Shown here: positions 12,341 through 24,372 of the stretch, one piece after another
Numbering within the stretch: the stretch's first letter is position 1
How the letters are laid out: each line of letters begins with the position of its first letter
Assembly: GCA_029204225.1 (NCBI GenBank)
Contig: CM055108.1
Span: 13,391,955 to 13,455,954 of the forward strand
Direction: 5' to 3'
DNA from: Diphasiastrum complanatum
Taxonomy: Eukaryota; Streptophyta; Lycopodiopsida; Lycopodiales; Lycopodiaceae
Length of the DNA: 64,000 bases
Translations under genes and position numbers: made by a program
Notes under the pieces: model-generated
Told to the model about the DNA's origin: nothing
The model's input: the letters and a program-made list of their open reading frames with translations, nothing else
Databases searched by the model: none

Positions 12341-15189
12341 TGGTTACTATGCACATGTCTCACCTAATCCACCTAGCAAGTGGGTGTGATTCCTAGATTA
12401 GGGGCTTAGATAGTAGGGTTAGGTCAATACGTAATGATGAGCAACCCTAATGCTCATATTTGAGCTGATCCATTAATAATTTGATGAGGATCATTTTTAC
12501 TATTCATTGAAGAGATGCAATTTTAGTCTTTGAGACACATTGTTCTTCCAAAACTGAGTAGGAGCATCTATGTTTGAGTCATTTTGATTGTCTACATAGT
12601 TAATTGAATGCTAACTAGGTGATTTTTTGTCCTACAAACATTTCAGATTGCTTTGAATGCTTTGTACTTGTTGATCATAGTAATTCTAGAAGCAATTACC
12701 ATATAATCAATCTCAAACCTTGAAAATGTGGGGTGCTCAAATGTTATCATTGTAAATCAAGATTCTATTTTCTTCCTCCTTTTGAGCTTGTAGACATTTG
12801 AGTTTTTTACATGTTGACCCCTAATTCCACCCTTAGAACAATTGAACCGCCACCCCCTTATTCTCAATGTGTTTTATTGTATCCCTTCATATAGTTTTTG
12901 GAATGGCATTGTCAACTGGTAGTGCTACATTTCATCCCCTAGAGTAATTTCATCCCTGCCTGATCTTTATGTCAAAAAAACAAATTTTTCTCTATATATA
13001 TGATGACTAATTCAATGTGAGGCATATAAAGTTCTCAGTTGTCTTACCTTTGGACTATTGTTTTCCCTTTCAAATACCCATTTTCCTTCTTTTCTCCTAT
13101 TGTCAGCTTGATCGTAATACTTTTTATAATGATTTGTTGTTTTTGGGTTGGAAATCTCGTGTTAGTTTAGTTGGCCACAAATTCAATAAAATGTTGAATC
13201 TCCAATTTTGTATAAGGCTTGTGCTAAGTTTGCTATTGATGTTACATCTTCTCCATCGATACTATTTATTGTCTTCTTGTGATAGTCATATGTGAGTCTA
13301 TCTTAGGACTTTAAGAGTTTACCTTTAGACCATTAATTAGCACTACCCAATGATGTCCAAGTTGGTTAACTCTCTACTTTTTTTAATACGTACTCATTGT
13401 ATACTTTGTGAAATAGTTGATGAATTTCATCATAAAAAAAGGAAGAAGCTTCAACTTGTTATGTTGTTCAATAAACAAAATGTAAAAAGACTTGATACTT
13501 TTGATGTTCACATGCTTAAAGGGAAATAACGAATTATCGTTGGAAACGTCTTGTTTAGGTAAATGCACATGAAAGTGATGCTTATTCTTTTTACATACAA
13601 CTTGCATACAACAACAAATGAATTCAATTTTCATAGAAATCCTTATAAGATAAGAGCTTTATGTATCACTTTATTCTCTTTTCCTCTCGAGATAAATAAT
13701 TGCTCATTGTCAAATTGTATTAAGTCATAATGATTGTCATGATATTTTCTTGTTAAAGATGAGAATGACCATATAGAGATTTCAAGCTTATGATATTTGA
13801 GTCTCTCTTTCCATCATATTGGTTAAGGTAGAGATGATAATTGAAGTCTCAATATTCTAAACACATAAGACTAATAACTATTTCTTTTTTCTTGAAGAAG
13901 CAATTGAACCATAAATTAAGGACGAATCACAACAATCAAAACCAACTACTTCCATCAACAAGTCAGATTTTAGTAGAAAGCTTTATGACCTATTCACTTT
14001 TCTTTTCTTTTGTAACCAACTCACGCTGCTCAGACTAAGGTTACTACTTTGAATACATATAAATATACATTGCACATCTGTTAATTGGCCCACTCTAAAC
14101 TTGGAGCACAAGGCTTTGAAATGTCAGTAGCAAACAATTAGGATTTGAGCCGGCACCTTCCTTGGCCATACCAAACAATTGTATCGCTTGATGAATTACA
14201 TGCAAATTCTCATTTTACTCGAACCAATATCAAACTTTTACTTTGGCACTTTGATGTATGATTAAGTTTTTTAATGACATAAAAATATTAGAATGGGACT
14301 GATCTTGCTAAAATGAGCACATTCACCTTGTAACTTCATTTTGAGCCAAGCCTAGAGACCAGTACAATTTAGAACAATCAAAGCCAATTTTTTAAGCTAT
14401 AAATTTAAAAAAAAAAAGGTCTAATCACTATTTACATGAAAATATAAACCTAGCACTTATATTTGATAGGCTCATAACATTTAAGAGACTTAAGAATGTA
14501 GGCTTTAAAATGAAATATGAAATTTATAGGTTACCTTTGAATATTTTAGGCCTTTTAAGTGGGTTTTGGGTTTTGGTCAAGCCTTGCTGCCTAGTACTTC
14601 TAGTTGATAGGTGCACTTGTTGTTCAAGTAGCCTCATAAATCTTACCGAATTTGACAATTTAAATGCAAGTGATGTTTAACTATAAATGATCATGTCTTC
14701 ACACGTTGACAATATGCATTTCCATCAAAGATTCAAGCCATAGATCTTGCAAAAGTTATAACATTGAAAGTGCACTTTGCCAAGTTAAGCAAAGAATCAT
14801 TGTTGTAAGGAAACTTGCACATGAAAAATAATAGTATTAATGAAATTGCACATTCAATAAAATGAAAAGGACATATGCAAGACATAATTTCATTATCTAT
14901 CCCTCCTTTATTCTCCTTTTCATACTCATATGTACAATTTTTGCAACCAAAGTACTTATGTAGCAATCTACAATTATAAAAGTCGATATAGGTACTATTG
15001 GGATGTACTCATGATGGAATAAATTATTCTCATTGTTAATGGTAAGTATATAATATCAAAATGGATTCGTCATGTAGAGAGATTCTTTTGTTATGTATTA
15101 TATTCTTATATTAACGAAATTATCTTCAATATATTGAGAATCATTTGACATCTTTAGTCAATAAATGAAAAGTAGCTTTTAGGTCTCCC
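12341..15189. other. AT-rich intergenic stretch, nothing recognised
   Basis: Short open frames exist on both strands (for example 13634-13383 and 14966-14733), but none contains a family motif, a signal of codon bias or splice sites joining it to a neighbour. The first few hundred bases may be decayed 3' sequence of the Copia fragment ending near 12340. No repeats of note were seen. Confidence 0.5.
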
Positions 15190-16082
15190 AACTAATGATT
15201 TTCTTTTTGGATATCAACATACTCAAGTAATGCTTTTATGAAAAATTGCACCAGAAGGTCAACAATTGCATCCATCTTTGCCTCTATGCCTTGGTTTTTT
15301 GATCTAGATCTTGGAAATCAATCTAGAATCCATTGACAAGTGCACAAGCTTGCTTAGGAGATCAATCACACACTTTAGGGAATTCTCAAACGTGTGAAAT
15401 TTCACAATATCAGCGATAAATTGAATATACCTTGAGAGATTTAATAGTTATCTCCCCAATAGAAGTTGTCATTGTTGGTATTTCACGAACAACATCATGA
15501 AGTAGAGAATCAAATTTCCTATGTGTATATTCATCTGATTTTAGTTTTACACATAGAAAATTTGATATTCCCTCCTTATTTATTTTCACAGAAAGAATAT
15601 CAGGCTCCAATGCTGACTGCAACAATCAAAATGAAAATTAGAATCAATTCTGACAAGAGTATCATCATCAAAATAAAAGGCATCAACAACATATAGCAAA
15701 CCTTACTTAGTCTCATATGGAATCAAGTAGAATTTGGCCACAGGACTACATTTGATAAAATATACAACCCTTTCAAAAGTGGCCTCTTTTGCCTTCACAG
15801 CACCCATGAAAAATGGACTAACCACAAAAACGACTCCCTTTGAATCCATACTAATACTATGCTGCAAAAAATATTGGCCGGCTTCAACAATCACATCTAG
15901 ATTTCTGAAGTTTTATCTTTAGGCTCTATACAAAATTTGGGACCTAATTTATAGCTTTTATTCGAATCTGGAAGAAAAAAGTCAAAATAATTGCCGAGCA
16001 TATCAATTTTATTGCCTAAATAAGATTCGTATTGATTGTAATGGTCAGAATAAACAAAAACTGATTGGAATCGTATGGGATT
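15190..16082 (-). pseudogene. Unidentified degraded coding region, several open blocks in shifting frames
   Basis: Minus-strand blocks with protein-like composition follow one another. 16082-15900 runs from a FQSVFVYSDHYNQYE start through NYFDFFLPDSNKSYKL. 15912-15706 contains EAGQYFLQHSISMDSKG, VVFVVSPFFMGAVKAKEA and YFIKCSPVAKFYLIPYE. 15616-15431, after a strong acceptor (attgttgcag) and before a donor (CTCAAG|gtatat), contains SALEPDILSVKINKEGIS and LLHDVVREIPTMTTSIGE. 15420-15190 carries FHTFENSLKCVIDLLSKLV, then after a frame change GIEAKMDAIVDLLVQFF. I tried to join the second and third blocks by splicing and the phases did not agree, so I read this as a decayed gene or gene fragment, not a working one. 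I do not recognise the family; no transposon domain is obvious. It lies on the same strand as, and 130 bases after, the H3-like pseudogene. Confidence 0.45.
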
Positions 16083-16209
16083 CTAACAAAAAGATTATGT
16101 ATAGGTACTTCTGAGGAGGTGGACAAGTAATAGGAGGAGAGAGGCTGATTCTTTTTCTAAATCAAAGCCTGATTCATTGGACAGAACAATCGGGGTCGCT
16201 TTGCAGAGA

Positions 16210-16725
16210 TTACTTTAGGAGGAAGGGAACAACTGGCCTACGAGATCCAACTTTTTTAGGGACAATTTGCTTCATTTTCCTCCTTGAGGAAGTTGGCAAA
16301 TCTGATCTATTTAGAGGCAAGTCTTTGGAGGTGCTAGCGTTATCCACATGAAGACCAGAATACCGGTCCCGAAGTCGTTTGAGAATAACGAAATCTTTAG
16401 GCATGATGGTAACACGCTTACCATGCATGGCCAGAAGACAGGAATCCTCAAAAAACTGGGACAAGAAATCTTTTGCAGCACCCTATAAGGCATGCATGAC
16501 TGTCACGGCAAAACGGATATCAAGCCCGAGTGACGGGGTGACATTCCTAACAGATCGACTGAAAGGAGCTCTACGGATCAACAACTCAGTTGATCTCTAG
16601 AGTTTTCTGATCTCCCTCAGCCAAACTTGCTTCCTACCACGTCTATGGCCAGTACCAAGGGGGACACGGGCACGGGAAGGCTATATAGAAGTTAAGGCAT
16701 GAGCAGTGGCTTTGGTCCTAGCCAT
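16210..16725 (-). pseudogene. Divergent histone H3-like pseudogene with C-terminal extension
   Basis: One continuous minus-strand frame of 172 codons starts MARTKAT, as H3 does. It carries the histone fold in order: LREIRKL, RSTELLIRRAPFSRSVRNV, GLDIRFAVTVMHAL, GAAKDFLSQFFEDSCLLAMHG and KRVTIMPKDF (canonical H3: KRVTIMPKDI). Three in-frame TAG codons interrupt it (after TSI, REIRKL and MHAL). At the last two, canonical H3 has glutamine, so CAG to TAG transitions explain them; the first is plausibly the same. There are no frameshifts and no introns. The N-tail is shortened and altered, lacking the usual K9/K27 context. After the fold there are about 40 extra residues rich in Lys/Arg/Ser. Loop 1 has the length of canonical H3, arguing against centromeric CENH3. 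It was probably a real variant gene; now presumed dead unless the TAGs are read through. Confidence 0.85.
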
Positions 16726-16884
16726 CATGGTCAGATATAAAAGAAAGACACAAAACAATTTTGCAGAAGAAAAGACACAAAAATGGAAGAAAGGACACAA
16801 AAAAAATTGCAGCAGAAAGGTGCTTGAAAGATGGAATATTGGTTTCGAGCGCAGGATTAGCAACAAAAAAAAGGAACTGAAGTT

Positions 16885-16935
16885 CCACGCTCAAAAGCGA
16901 TATCAGAGATATCGTGGTATCGGTCTCGAGCGTGG
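16885..16935. repeat. Nested perfect inverted repeat in the leader of the H3-like pseudogene
   Basis: The outer arms CCACGCTC (16885-16892) and GAGCGTGG (16928-16935) are perfect complements. Inside them CGATATC (16898-16904) and GATATCG (16908-16914) form a second perfect stem with a 3-base loop. In minus-strand RNA this would lie between the TATA-like box and the ATG. The role is unknown. Confidence 0.75.
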
Positions 16936-16959
16936 GGGACGATGGCGGATATAAACAGG

Positions 16960-17210
16960 CTATTTGACGCTCTCGAGATTGATATTGCAATGTAAAAAAC
17001 TGAAATTTTGCCCAAAAAAATGAAAAATCGGTGGAGGTATTTATAAAAAAAACGCACGTGGAAAATGACCCGAGACACATGGCATCATTTCAGTGGTCCA
17101 TGTGTCCATCCCTATTGATCATTATGACTCATTGATGAGGGACACGTGGGGTTTGACACGTGGACCAATCAGTGTGCACCACGTCATTCCGCGCGTGACA
17201 ACTGTCACAT
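16960..17210 (-). promoter_or_regulatory. Promoter-like region upstream of the H3-like pseudogene
   Basis: Read on the minus strand, the region holds, from distal to proximal: TGACGTGG (CCACGTCA on the plus strand, about 17182-17189) next to a CG-rich GCGCGG stretch; an ATTGG (inverted CCAAT) at about 17164-17168; ACGTG cores at about 17152-17160 and 17140-17147; and a TATAAATA box at about 17039-17046, roughly 315 bases before the ATG. CCACGTCA followed by a CG-rich motif resembles the hexamer/octamer elements of plant histone promoters. The resemblance is by eye only. If correct, the pseudogene descends from a gene with its own promoter, not from a retro-copied mRNA. Confidence 0.5.
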
Positions 17211-17299
17211 CAGTTAATATCCGTACGGAGGAATCTTCTTCACAAATCACGAAACGACACATGAGGTCATTAATTCGGTGCTAATGCCTTGTTTGTCAC

Positions 17300-20200
17300 T
17301 CTTGGCCTATCACTCAAATGTTTTGTGGGTTAGTAGTAGTCTTTTCTTCGTTAAGCTGCATCCGTTTCAAAGCTCATTGGTGGTGCAGAGCTATAAAGTG
17401 GAGAACCGGTAGGGGTGCAATGGGATTATTGGAAGTCACATTTTGGTGGCAATTTATCAATAGACTCTATTTTGATATAAATCTCTTGACAAAACTACAG
17501 CTCTCTATTATTGTTGATAGGGATTACATATAAGGTGGTGCAACTACACTCATGCAAGCAGATTTGAATGTATCTTTAACCTCAAATTTTGGTTTTTGTA
17601 AGATGGTTGATGTCAATGACTGAAAATGCATACAGTAGTGATTCTAGCAATGGCTTTGAGGGTATAATAAGGCGGATTTGATAGAGATAGAGATTGCATT
17701 GACCATGAAGTTTATATGAAAGTGCCTTACAGCTAAGAGACCAAACCACGTGCTTTTTTTTATTCTAGCTGAGTTGAAGAATTTTATGTATCTAGAAAAA
17801 ATAAAGGAAATGTCAATGTTTACATTTGGCCTTTATATTCTTTCGAAGTACTGGATCCTGGCGTCATCACTGATCACTAAACAGATAATGTCACAATGTA
17901 AGCACCTTGCTTGTTGCTGACCGTATACGTTGTTCACCAGTGACCTCACCCACTCAAGTCTCAGTGACATATACATGATCGATAGCAGATAGGATGATAT
18001 TCTTCCTCGCTCGCTCTACTCTAATTTCTAGCCTCCAACAATGCTTACCTATGTATATCCTTCGCATGACACCTCTCTCTGACACAAAACATGCCGCAGT
18101 CTCTCTCAAGATCCTTGCCTCTTTTCAGATCCTTGACTGAGACTCCTCCGTTCCAGAATCCATATCCATCATCCATCTCTCCCTTTCCTCTCCTTCCCCA
18201 GTCTCTCCCTTACCAGGTTTTCACAAAATATTCATGATTCACTGTGATGGATGTACTATCACAGAGTGCAGATCATGTGAGATTCTCACTGGCCAGGATA
18301 TATGTCTGACCGCGACGGTTCCAGGCAGCCTCACTTGTACCCCAAGGCTCTGAAGATGCCGCTGAAAAATGCGCATTTCAAACTTGGGAATCCGACATAC
18401 GTAGATTCCTTTTTTTCTTTTCATTCCATAGAGTCTTTCAAACTCAAAGTTTTGAACTTATCAAAAAAGAAGAGGTCTGGTACTGACATCGAGGATCTAT
18501 CTTTTGTTCAATAATCCTCAAAACCAGTCAAATGGGTGATGCAGCTGCCAGCATAAATTAATGGTATTTTTACTTTTGTTTGAAGGAGACTTGAGTTTTG
18601 ACTAGCTTTAGAATATAACATGTCAATTAGTGTAGACTTGGCAGCTAGTGAGAAATTAGCGTAGACTTGGTAGCTAGTACGAATTCAATGGCCTTGATTC
18701 GTTTTCTTTTACTTTTGTCTATTTCAGTTATGCACACTAAGGTGTACGTAACCTGGAACAATTCCGTCCGGTTGCAGCCTCCTCCATCCCAAAGAAGTAA
18801 TCATCACATGCTGATGCTCAATATTACTTCATTTAGTAGTGTAGCTGCAATAGCACATTGACGCGGTATTATTGTTCACTTTGATTTTTATTCTAATTCC
18901 GCATGGTCCTTGAGAGTCGACTGCGTTTTACTGAGAATGATGTAGGAGCAAGCTGCAGGTGACTGTAGATCCACAGTTCACAAGAATAAAGGAAGATGCT
19001 TCAGGGCCCAGGAAGGAGAGGAACTCTAGGACATACAACATGAAACAAGGCTTTTCTGCTCCAGTGCTTTGTCAAATCTGATATTCCCTCCAGGCCATTG
19101 ATCAGGGAAATGTAACTATCATTCAGCTGAAGATAGAAGATGGTTTTTATTGACCAGATGCCGTGTGCACATAGCTGAAATAGGAGATAGATAAGTAATT
19201 GCTGATAAATGACATAAATGGATGACCGAATTGAAGAGAGATTGCAAAATAAACAGTATAGCTTGAATTAATGAAGCTGAGCATTGAACGGCAAGAACAT
19301 CAAGCTGCTACTGATAGAAGGGCTATCGACGATGATTTGATGTGAGGATATGCACTCCTAAAGAGTGTTTTGTTGAATGGTTCCCATGCAAAAAAATCAG
19401 ATATGGGTCAATTTCTACACAACACACACCAGACGGCCTCAATTGTGAAAGTCCTATCCATGTGGGTATGTGTGGAAGATCCACACAGATCAATTTTCCA
19501 CTTAAAACCCTCAAGACAAATCATGTTGATGGAGTATCCACCTCAGCATGCACATCTGATTGTGTCTGGATCATTTTTTATTTTATCTAAGCAAGACCCT
19601 TTGTGGTATAACACAAAGGCTTTGCCATAATTGTTGTGCTTTGAGATTATGAGAATGATTCAAATGAAAAACAAATTATTTCTAAGGTTGATTGGATGAG
19701 AAGTAATTAGTCACTTTGCGCACATCTAGGGATATGTAGTGGTTGGCATGTGTTTCTTCATTTTGAATATTCTTGATTTGAAATCCAGCATTGACTTGCT
19801 ATCTGATAATCACTCGCTATTTGAGATTTTAATCATGATAGAAAAATAGCCACATATTAATTTTATTTAGATACATTGTACAAATTGTGTTTATTGATAA
19901 ATGATCATATTTAATTTTTTAGATTTAAGTATTCATTACAATCTCACAATCAATACTTATAAAAGTATGCATGATTTTCACAGTAGTAGATTCACAATAT
20001 TGCATCAAGCATTCACAAAGGCAGACACCAATTTTACTATTCACGTTCTAAAATTCAGCATTAACAATTTCAAGATTGTTCACGAAAGTTGTCATGAAAT
20101 CTCTTGATGTGGTATTTTTATCTACATTTACAAACTCAAAAAACTACTTACAAATCACAATTCACAATTCCACTATATAGAAAAATCATTCATTGTGAGT

Positions 20201-21570
20201 TGACGATGCAATATTCACGAAAGCACTTTACGATAATAAATTTTATTTTATTTCAATGATAATTATTTTTTGGAATTGCTTTTTATTATAAAAATTACGA
20301 TCAAAATTCAAATTACTAACAATACGGACTCGAAGTATCCACAGCAAGATTTTCTGAATGGAAGCCATAATCACTTGAGAAATTGACTTGTAATGGATCC
20401 AAAAACCAAGTATTATGGAAAAAAATTGCCATTCCGTTTTAACATGATGTGAGGTTCCTTGCAAGACCTAAAATAAGCCCTCAATAATACCGTATAGATA
20501 TTTCAACTTCAAAATGTAGGACTTGTGTTATATGTACATGGCATATGACGACCAACACTTATGTAAGTGGATTCTCATTTGTAAGTTGCAATATATCTCA
20601 AAGGCAAAGATAATAGTATATTTTCCATAGAGAAAAAATGTATTTGCAAAGTTTCAATTGAAAGGAGAATCATTACCCTTCCACATGGAAGGCCCAATTT
20701 AAGAAATTGGAACATCATATATGGGTCATCACTTTAACATTTTCCTTGTGATTAACTACACCAACTTTGTAGTTACAAATGTTGAAAGCCCATAGAGTCG
20801 TATGCAAGCTTCCCAATTTCCATTGATGTCCAAAATATTCATGGTCAACATTTGGAGTTTGCATTTTCAATCTTCACAATAAACATTCAAATTGGATATT
20901 TATGATAGATATCGAATTATTGAATATTAAATCATTGTTTCATTGACTAACTTAAGCTTAAGATGCATGAGTTTCTAATCAGCATCATTCATTACCCAAA
21001 TTGTACCACATAACCATAAATCCACCTACAAGGTAAATCACAACACAAAAACATGAATTTCTATGGTTCATGTTAGTTAAGTACAAGATAGGTAGATCAT
21101 GGTAAGTAAGACCTTAACATTTTCTAGTCAACAATTTCCTTCAAATCCAATTGGAGGTGGGATTCAAGGTAGCACATGTCAACATGATGTGCAGAGTATC
21201 TTCGAGATGGCATAAGGCTTAAACACTTCAACGTGACTTAGAATGAAAAGTTTTTTTTTAGTTTTAGGAATAACTTCCACTTACACTGAGTGTATATTTC
21301 AAAACATTCTACCTTTTTTTTTGCTTTTTGGTTTTATATTTATGTTATTTTATAGAAAAATCGACTTTTTATAGTCGAAACATGAAATTATTGTCCATAT
21401 TTGATATAAATATGCTAAGTTTCACAATTGACAAACTACATTATTGATCAATAACTTGACCAATTGGCAATAATTGATGAACTTTTGGTGTCTAGAAATC
21501 TTTTGAGGAGTGACATGAATCAATCATCATAGAGAAAAATAGCTTTATAATTGTCACGGCCATCCATACA
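17300..21570. other. Intergenic stretch without recognised genes
   Basis: Open frames here are short and lack family motifs. 18700-18910 is a diverged copy of a dispersed repeat also found at 31540-31720 (see separate entry). A small perfect hairpin TGTGTGGA-aga-TCCACACA lies at 19469-19487. 19650-21570 is AT-rich with no visible coding signal. Confidence 0.5.
18700..18910 (+). repeat. Dispersed repeat, copy 1 (second copy at 31540-31720)
   Basis: Both copies share a GCAGCCTCCTCC core followed by matching stretches (atcacRtg, tgctc, tacttcat.tagta, tagctg.aat, ttctgattcc-type tail) in the same order and orientation over about 180 bases. Flanking sequence of both has weaker similarity, including a tctctctgacac motif about 650 bases upstream. 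It has no coding potential that I recognise; it may be part of an unclassified transposon. Confidence 0.55.
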
Positions 21571-21571
21571 A

Positions 21572-21574
<3 letters not shown>

Positions 21575-21670
<96 letters not shown>
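21575..21670. repeat. (CT)n(CA)n compound microsatellite
   Basis: About 37 CT units (21575-21649) pass directly into about 11 CA units (to 21670). Long apparent reading frames over this tract are artefacts of the repeat. Confidence 0.97.
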
Positions 21671-22065
21671 TGGATAGTACCTAACTTAAACCCACTTTGT
21701 TGCTTACTTTTCATTCCTATATTTTATTGCATTACTTCATGTGAATTATGAATGACAATACTTTATTGCATTGCTTTATGCACAACATAAATTTCATTTA
21801 GATTTGTATACATGATATTGATTCTTGTTTTAAGATCTGACGTTGCACATGGTTTTGAATTCTTAGTTAGTTATTACGTCAATCTACATCTCGAAATTCA
21901 ACATTGCAATTTTTGAAAAAAAAAACGTTGCGCATACAAAAGCAATGCGAATATAGCACGATATTTGCAATAATAATATATTCATATTATTAATCAATGT
22001 ATTACAAAATTGGTGCTTTAATTTCACATGAGTCTCTCTAGATCTAACATCAACTAAAAACCTAA

Positions 22066-22560
22066 TCAACTAAAACTTATAAACCTAATTTGCTCGTCGT
22101 CATTGTGACGTCCAGTCTGCATGAACACAAGCAAACAAACTACATTAGTATTTAATATTTGATCGTACTAAACTAAATAAAACTAGTATGAATACAAACC
22201 ACATTAGTATGAATATAAAAACTAGTACTTACATTTGGAGGATGACCCTTGTTCTTTAGTTTGTCGACTAATGCCTCGTATGATTCCCTGAAGGCAAAAT
22301 CGTACTCCTCCTTACTTGGTAGACGTCCATAGTCCACCAACTATCATGCATTCAATTTCAATTGAAATTAATTTAGGGCTAGGTTGGAGCAGCTACTCAT
22401 AATGCATATTAAAAGATAAAAGCATATGAAATCAAAGATGAACTATAAGAGTAGTTTAGGTTCACTTACCATGCTTGCTTGCAATCCTGCCTTTCCACTC
22501 GAGCCCAACCTAGGATTGCCTATCCCATGCATCCTAGTAGTCGTAGCATCTTTTTGAATC
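22066..22560 (-). CDS. Spliced coding region beside the CACTA transposase, last exons, function unknown
   Basis: On the minus strand, a segment ending at 22470 encodes KDATTTRMHGIGNPRLGSSG and finishes ASM|gtaagt. Exon 22340-22233 begins after gcatgatag| and encodes LVDYGRLPSKEEYDFAFRES plus YEALVDKLKNKGHPPN, ending AAT|gtaagt. Exon 22116-22066, after gttcatgcag|, encodes TGRHNDDEQIRFISFS and a TGA stop. Phases agree (all phase 0). Upstream of 22545 the frame meets a stop, so the true 5' part is unclear or broken. It points away from the tnp2 frame that starts at about 22695. It may be a second transposon gene (CACTA elements often carry one), but I recognise no domain. Confidence 0.5.
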
Positions 22561-22694
22561 TTGTATTTATCTTGTGTTCATTCATCCGTTTTTACACGGT
22601 TGCTCGTCGTGCCATATCACAACGATGCCTAATCCAAACATCTACGATCCGAGTGCTTTTGCTATTTGTTTCATGTGTGTAGCCAATAAATCGA

Positions 22695-24369
22695 ATGCCA
22701 TTCCACGGAGCTGATTCATCCGTGTTTAGTTACAATCAACATCAAGTTTTGATAGACATGAGAGAACAAAGAACGAAACAAATTCAAGAGGCAAACAGAA
22801 TTGGAAAAAAGAGTAATCAACTTGATTCTAATGATGATGATGATGAGGTGCAACACAATGAAGCAATGCACAACATGTTTGTATCTTACTTTGAAACAAA
22901 TGAGAATGATGTTATGCAGACATCTTTTAATGAAAATGACGATCACGAACAATTTGAGATGGATGAAGACAAGGTTCTATTGCACAAGGAGGTGAACACT
23001 AGTTTGTATCCAAGAGCATCAACGAGACTAGCTATGTCAATTCTTATTCCAAACCTTCAAGCAACATACAAATGGAGTGATCGTAGTGTCACATCATTAT
23101 TCGGGTACTGAATGCACAACACAACTATTGTACTTTATAGCGTATAACTAATGTCCAACGTGTAACACTTCACGTTATCGAGATGACGTACAAGGGGATA
23201 AAGTGCCACAAAAAGTGTTACGACATTTTCCAATTATCCCACGATTGCAACATTTATTTCGATGTAAATCTTTGGCACAACTAATGGATTGGCATGCAAT
23301 GATGCGATGCAAGTACCAAGTGACTCACCTGCATGAAAACATATTGAAGACCAATGGCCCGAGTTTAAAAACAAACCTTGTAATTTGAGATTTGGCCTAG
23401 CTATGGATGGCATAAATCCTTTTAGCGTTCAAGCATCAACTTGGTTCACATGGCGAGTTGTGCTCGTTAATCATAATATACCTCCATGGTTGAGTATAAA
23501 AAGGGGACACTTGTTATTGGCTCTATTGATTTCATGAAAGTACAAGGCCAAAAACATGGATGTGTATCTTGCACCTTTGGTAGATGAATTGTGCATTCTT
23601 TGGAATGGTATTCATGCTTACAACATCTCGAGACCTATACAACAAAGGAACTTCATTGTTCGTGAAATTTTATTGTGGATGATGCATGACTACCCCGGTT
23701 TAAATGAATGTTCATGTATGTAAATAATATATTATACGAATCCGTCTTAGGGTTTAGCGTTTGAGTACATTTGACTAATTGAGCTTATCTTACATTTGGT
23801 TTATGAACTATACAGATTTAACCACATCGGGTTACAACGCATGTTACATTTGTGGACCACATTTGGAGGGTCGAGGCACAAATATTTTTAAAAAAGTGGT
23901 CTACGAAAATCATCGCAAATACTTGTCGCTTGATCATCCTTTTCGAAGATTGAATAGGAGGTTTTTTGGAGGGAGAGGAGATAATCCTTTAACTACACCA
24001 CCACCCTCATGCATGGGAGTATCGGAATGGCATGCTGAATGGCTTAAACATCACGACGTCAATTCTTCATGGAATGAATCCATTCATGGTATGAAACAGT
24101 TGTCTATTTTCCATAAATTACCCTATTGGAGAAATTTATTGTTAAATCATCTATGGGTCCTATGCACATATTCAAAAACATCGGTGAATTACTGTGAAAC
24201 CACACCATTGGCATAAAAGACAACTCCGTAGCTCGTAAAGATCTACAAGCAGCCGACGTGAAAAGACCATATTGGATTCAATACACTGAAGGTGGAGATG
24301 AGATTTTACCTAGTGTGCCATGGATTCTTACAAAAGAGAAACTCTCTTATGCTAAATATGTCATAAAAT
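22695..24369 (+). pseudogene. CACTA (En/Spm) tnp2-type transposase, first part, decayed
   Basis: 22695-23111 encodes an N-terminal segment with an acidic run, ending LQATYKWSDRSVTSLFGY. 23203 onward in shifted frames gives PIIPRLQHLFRCKSLAQLMDWHA, the following NPFSVQASTWF region, and PIQQRNFIVREILLWMMHDYPG. 23779-24216 gives the cysteine-containing tnp2 core (TTSGYNACYICG, YENHRKYLSLDHPFRR, HKLPYWRNLLLNHLWV). About 24216-24365 continues with VKRPYWIQYTEGGDEILPSV and WILTKEKLSYAKYVI. It is the tnp2 transposase (PF02992) of a CACTA element. Stops and frame shifts make it non-functional. A Copia fragment starts at about 24373 and the CACTA frame resumes at about 26600. Confidence 0.88.
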
Positions 24370-24372
24370 AAA

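Noticed and set aside
15431-15912. Intact spliced gene at 15.4-15.9 kb
   Set aside because: The donor GAGACTAA|gtaagg and the acceptor ttgcag|TCAG leave an out-of-phase joint with an early stop, so I could not build a working model.
16210-16725. Centromeric histone CENH3
   Set aside because: Loop 1 has the length of canonical H3, and RSTELLIR and KRVTIMPKD are H3-like. CENH3 normally has a longer loop 1 and a different end.
21520-21751. Long Ser-Leu and Arg-Glu reading frames
   Set aside because: They are translations of (CT)n/(GA)n microsatellites. The same applies to frames at 28078-28383, 39178-39573 and 42601-42984.
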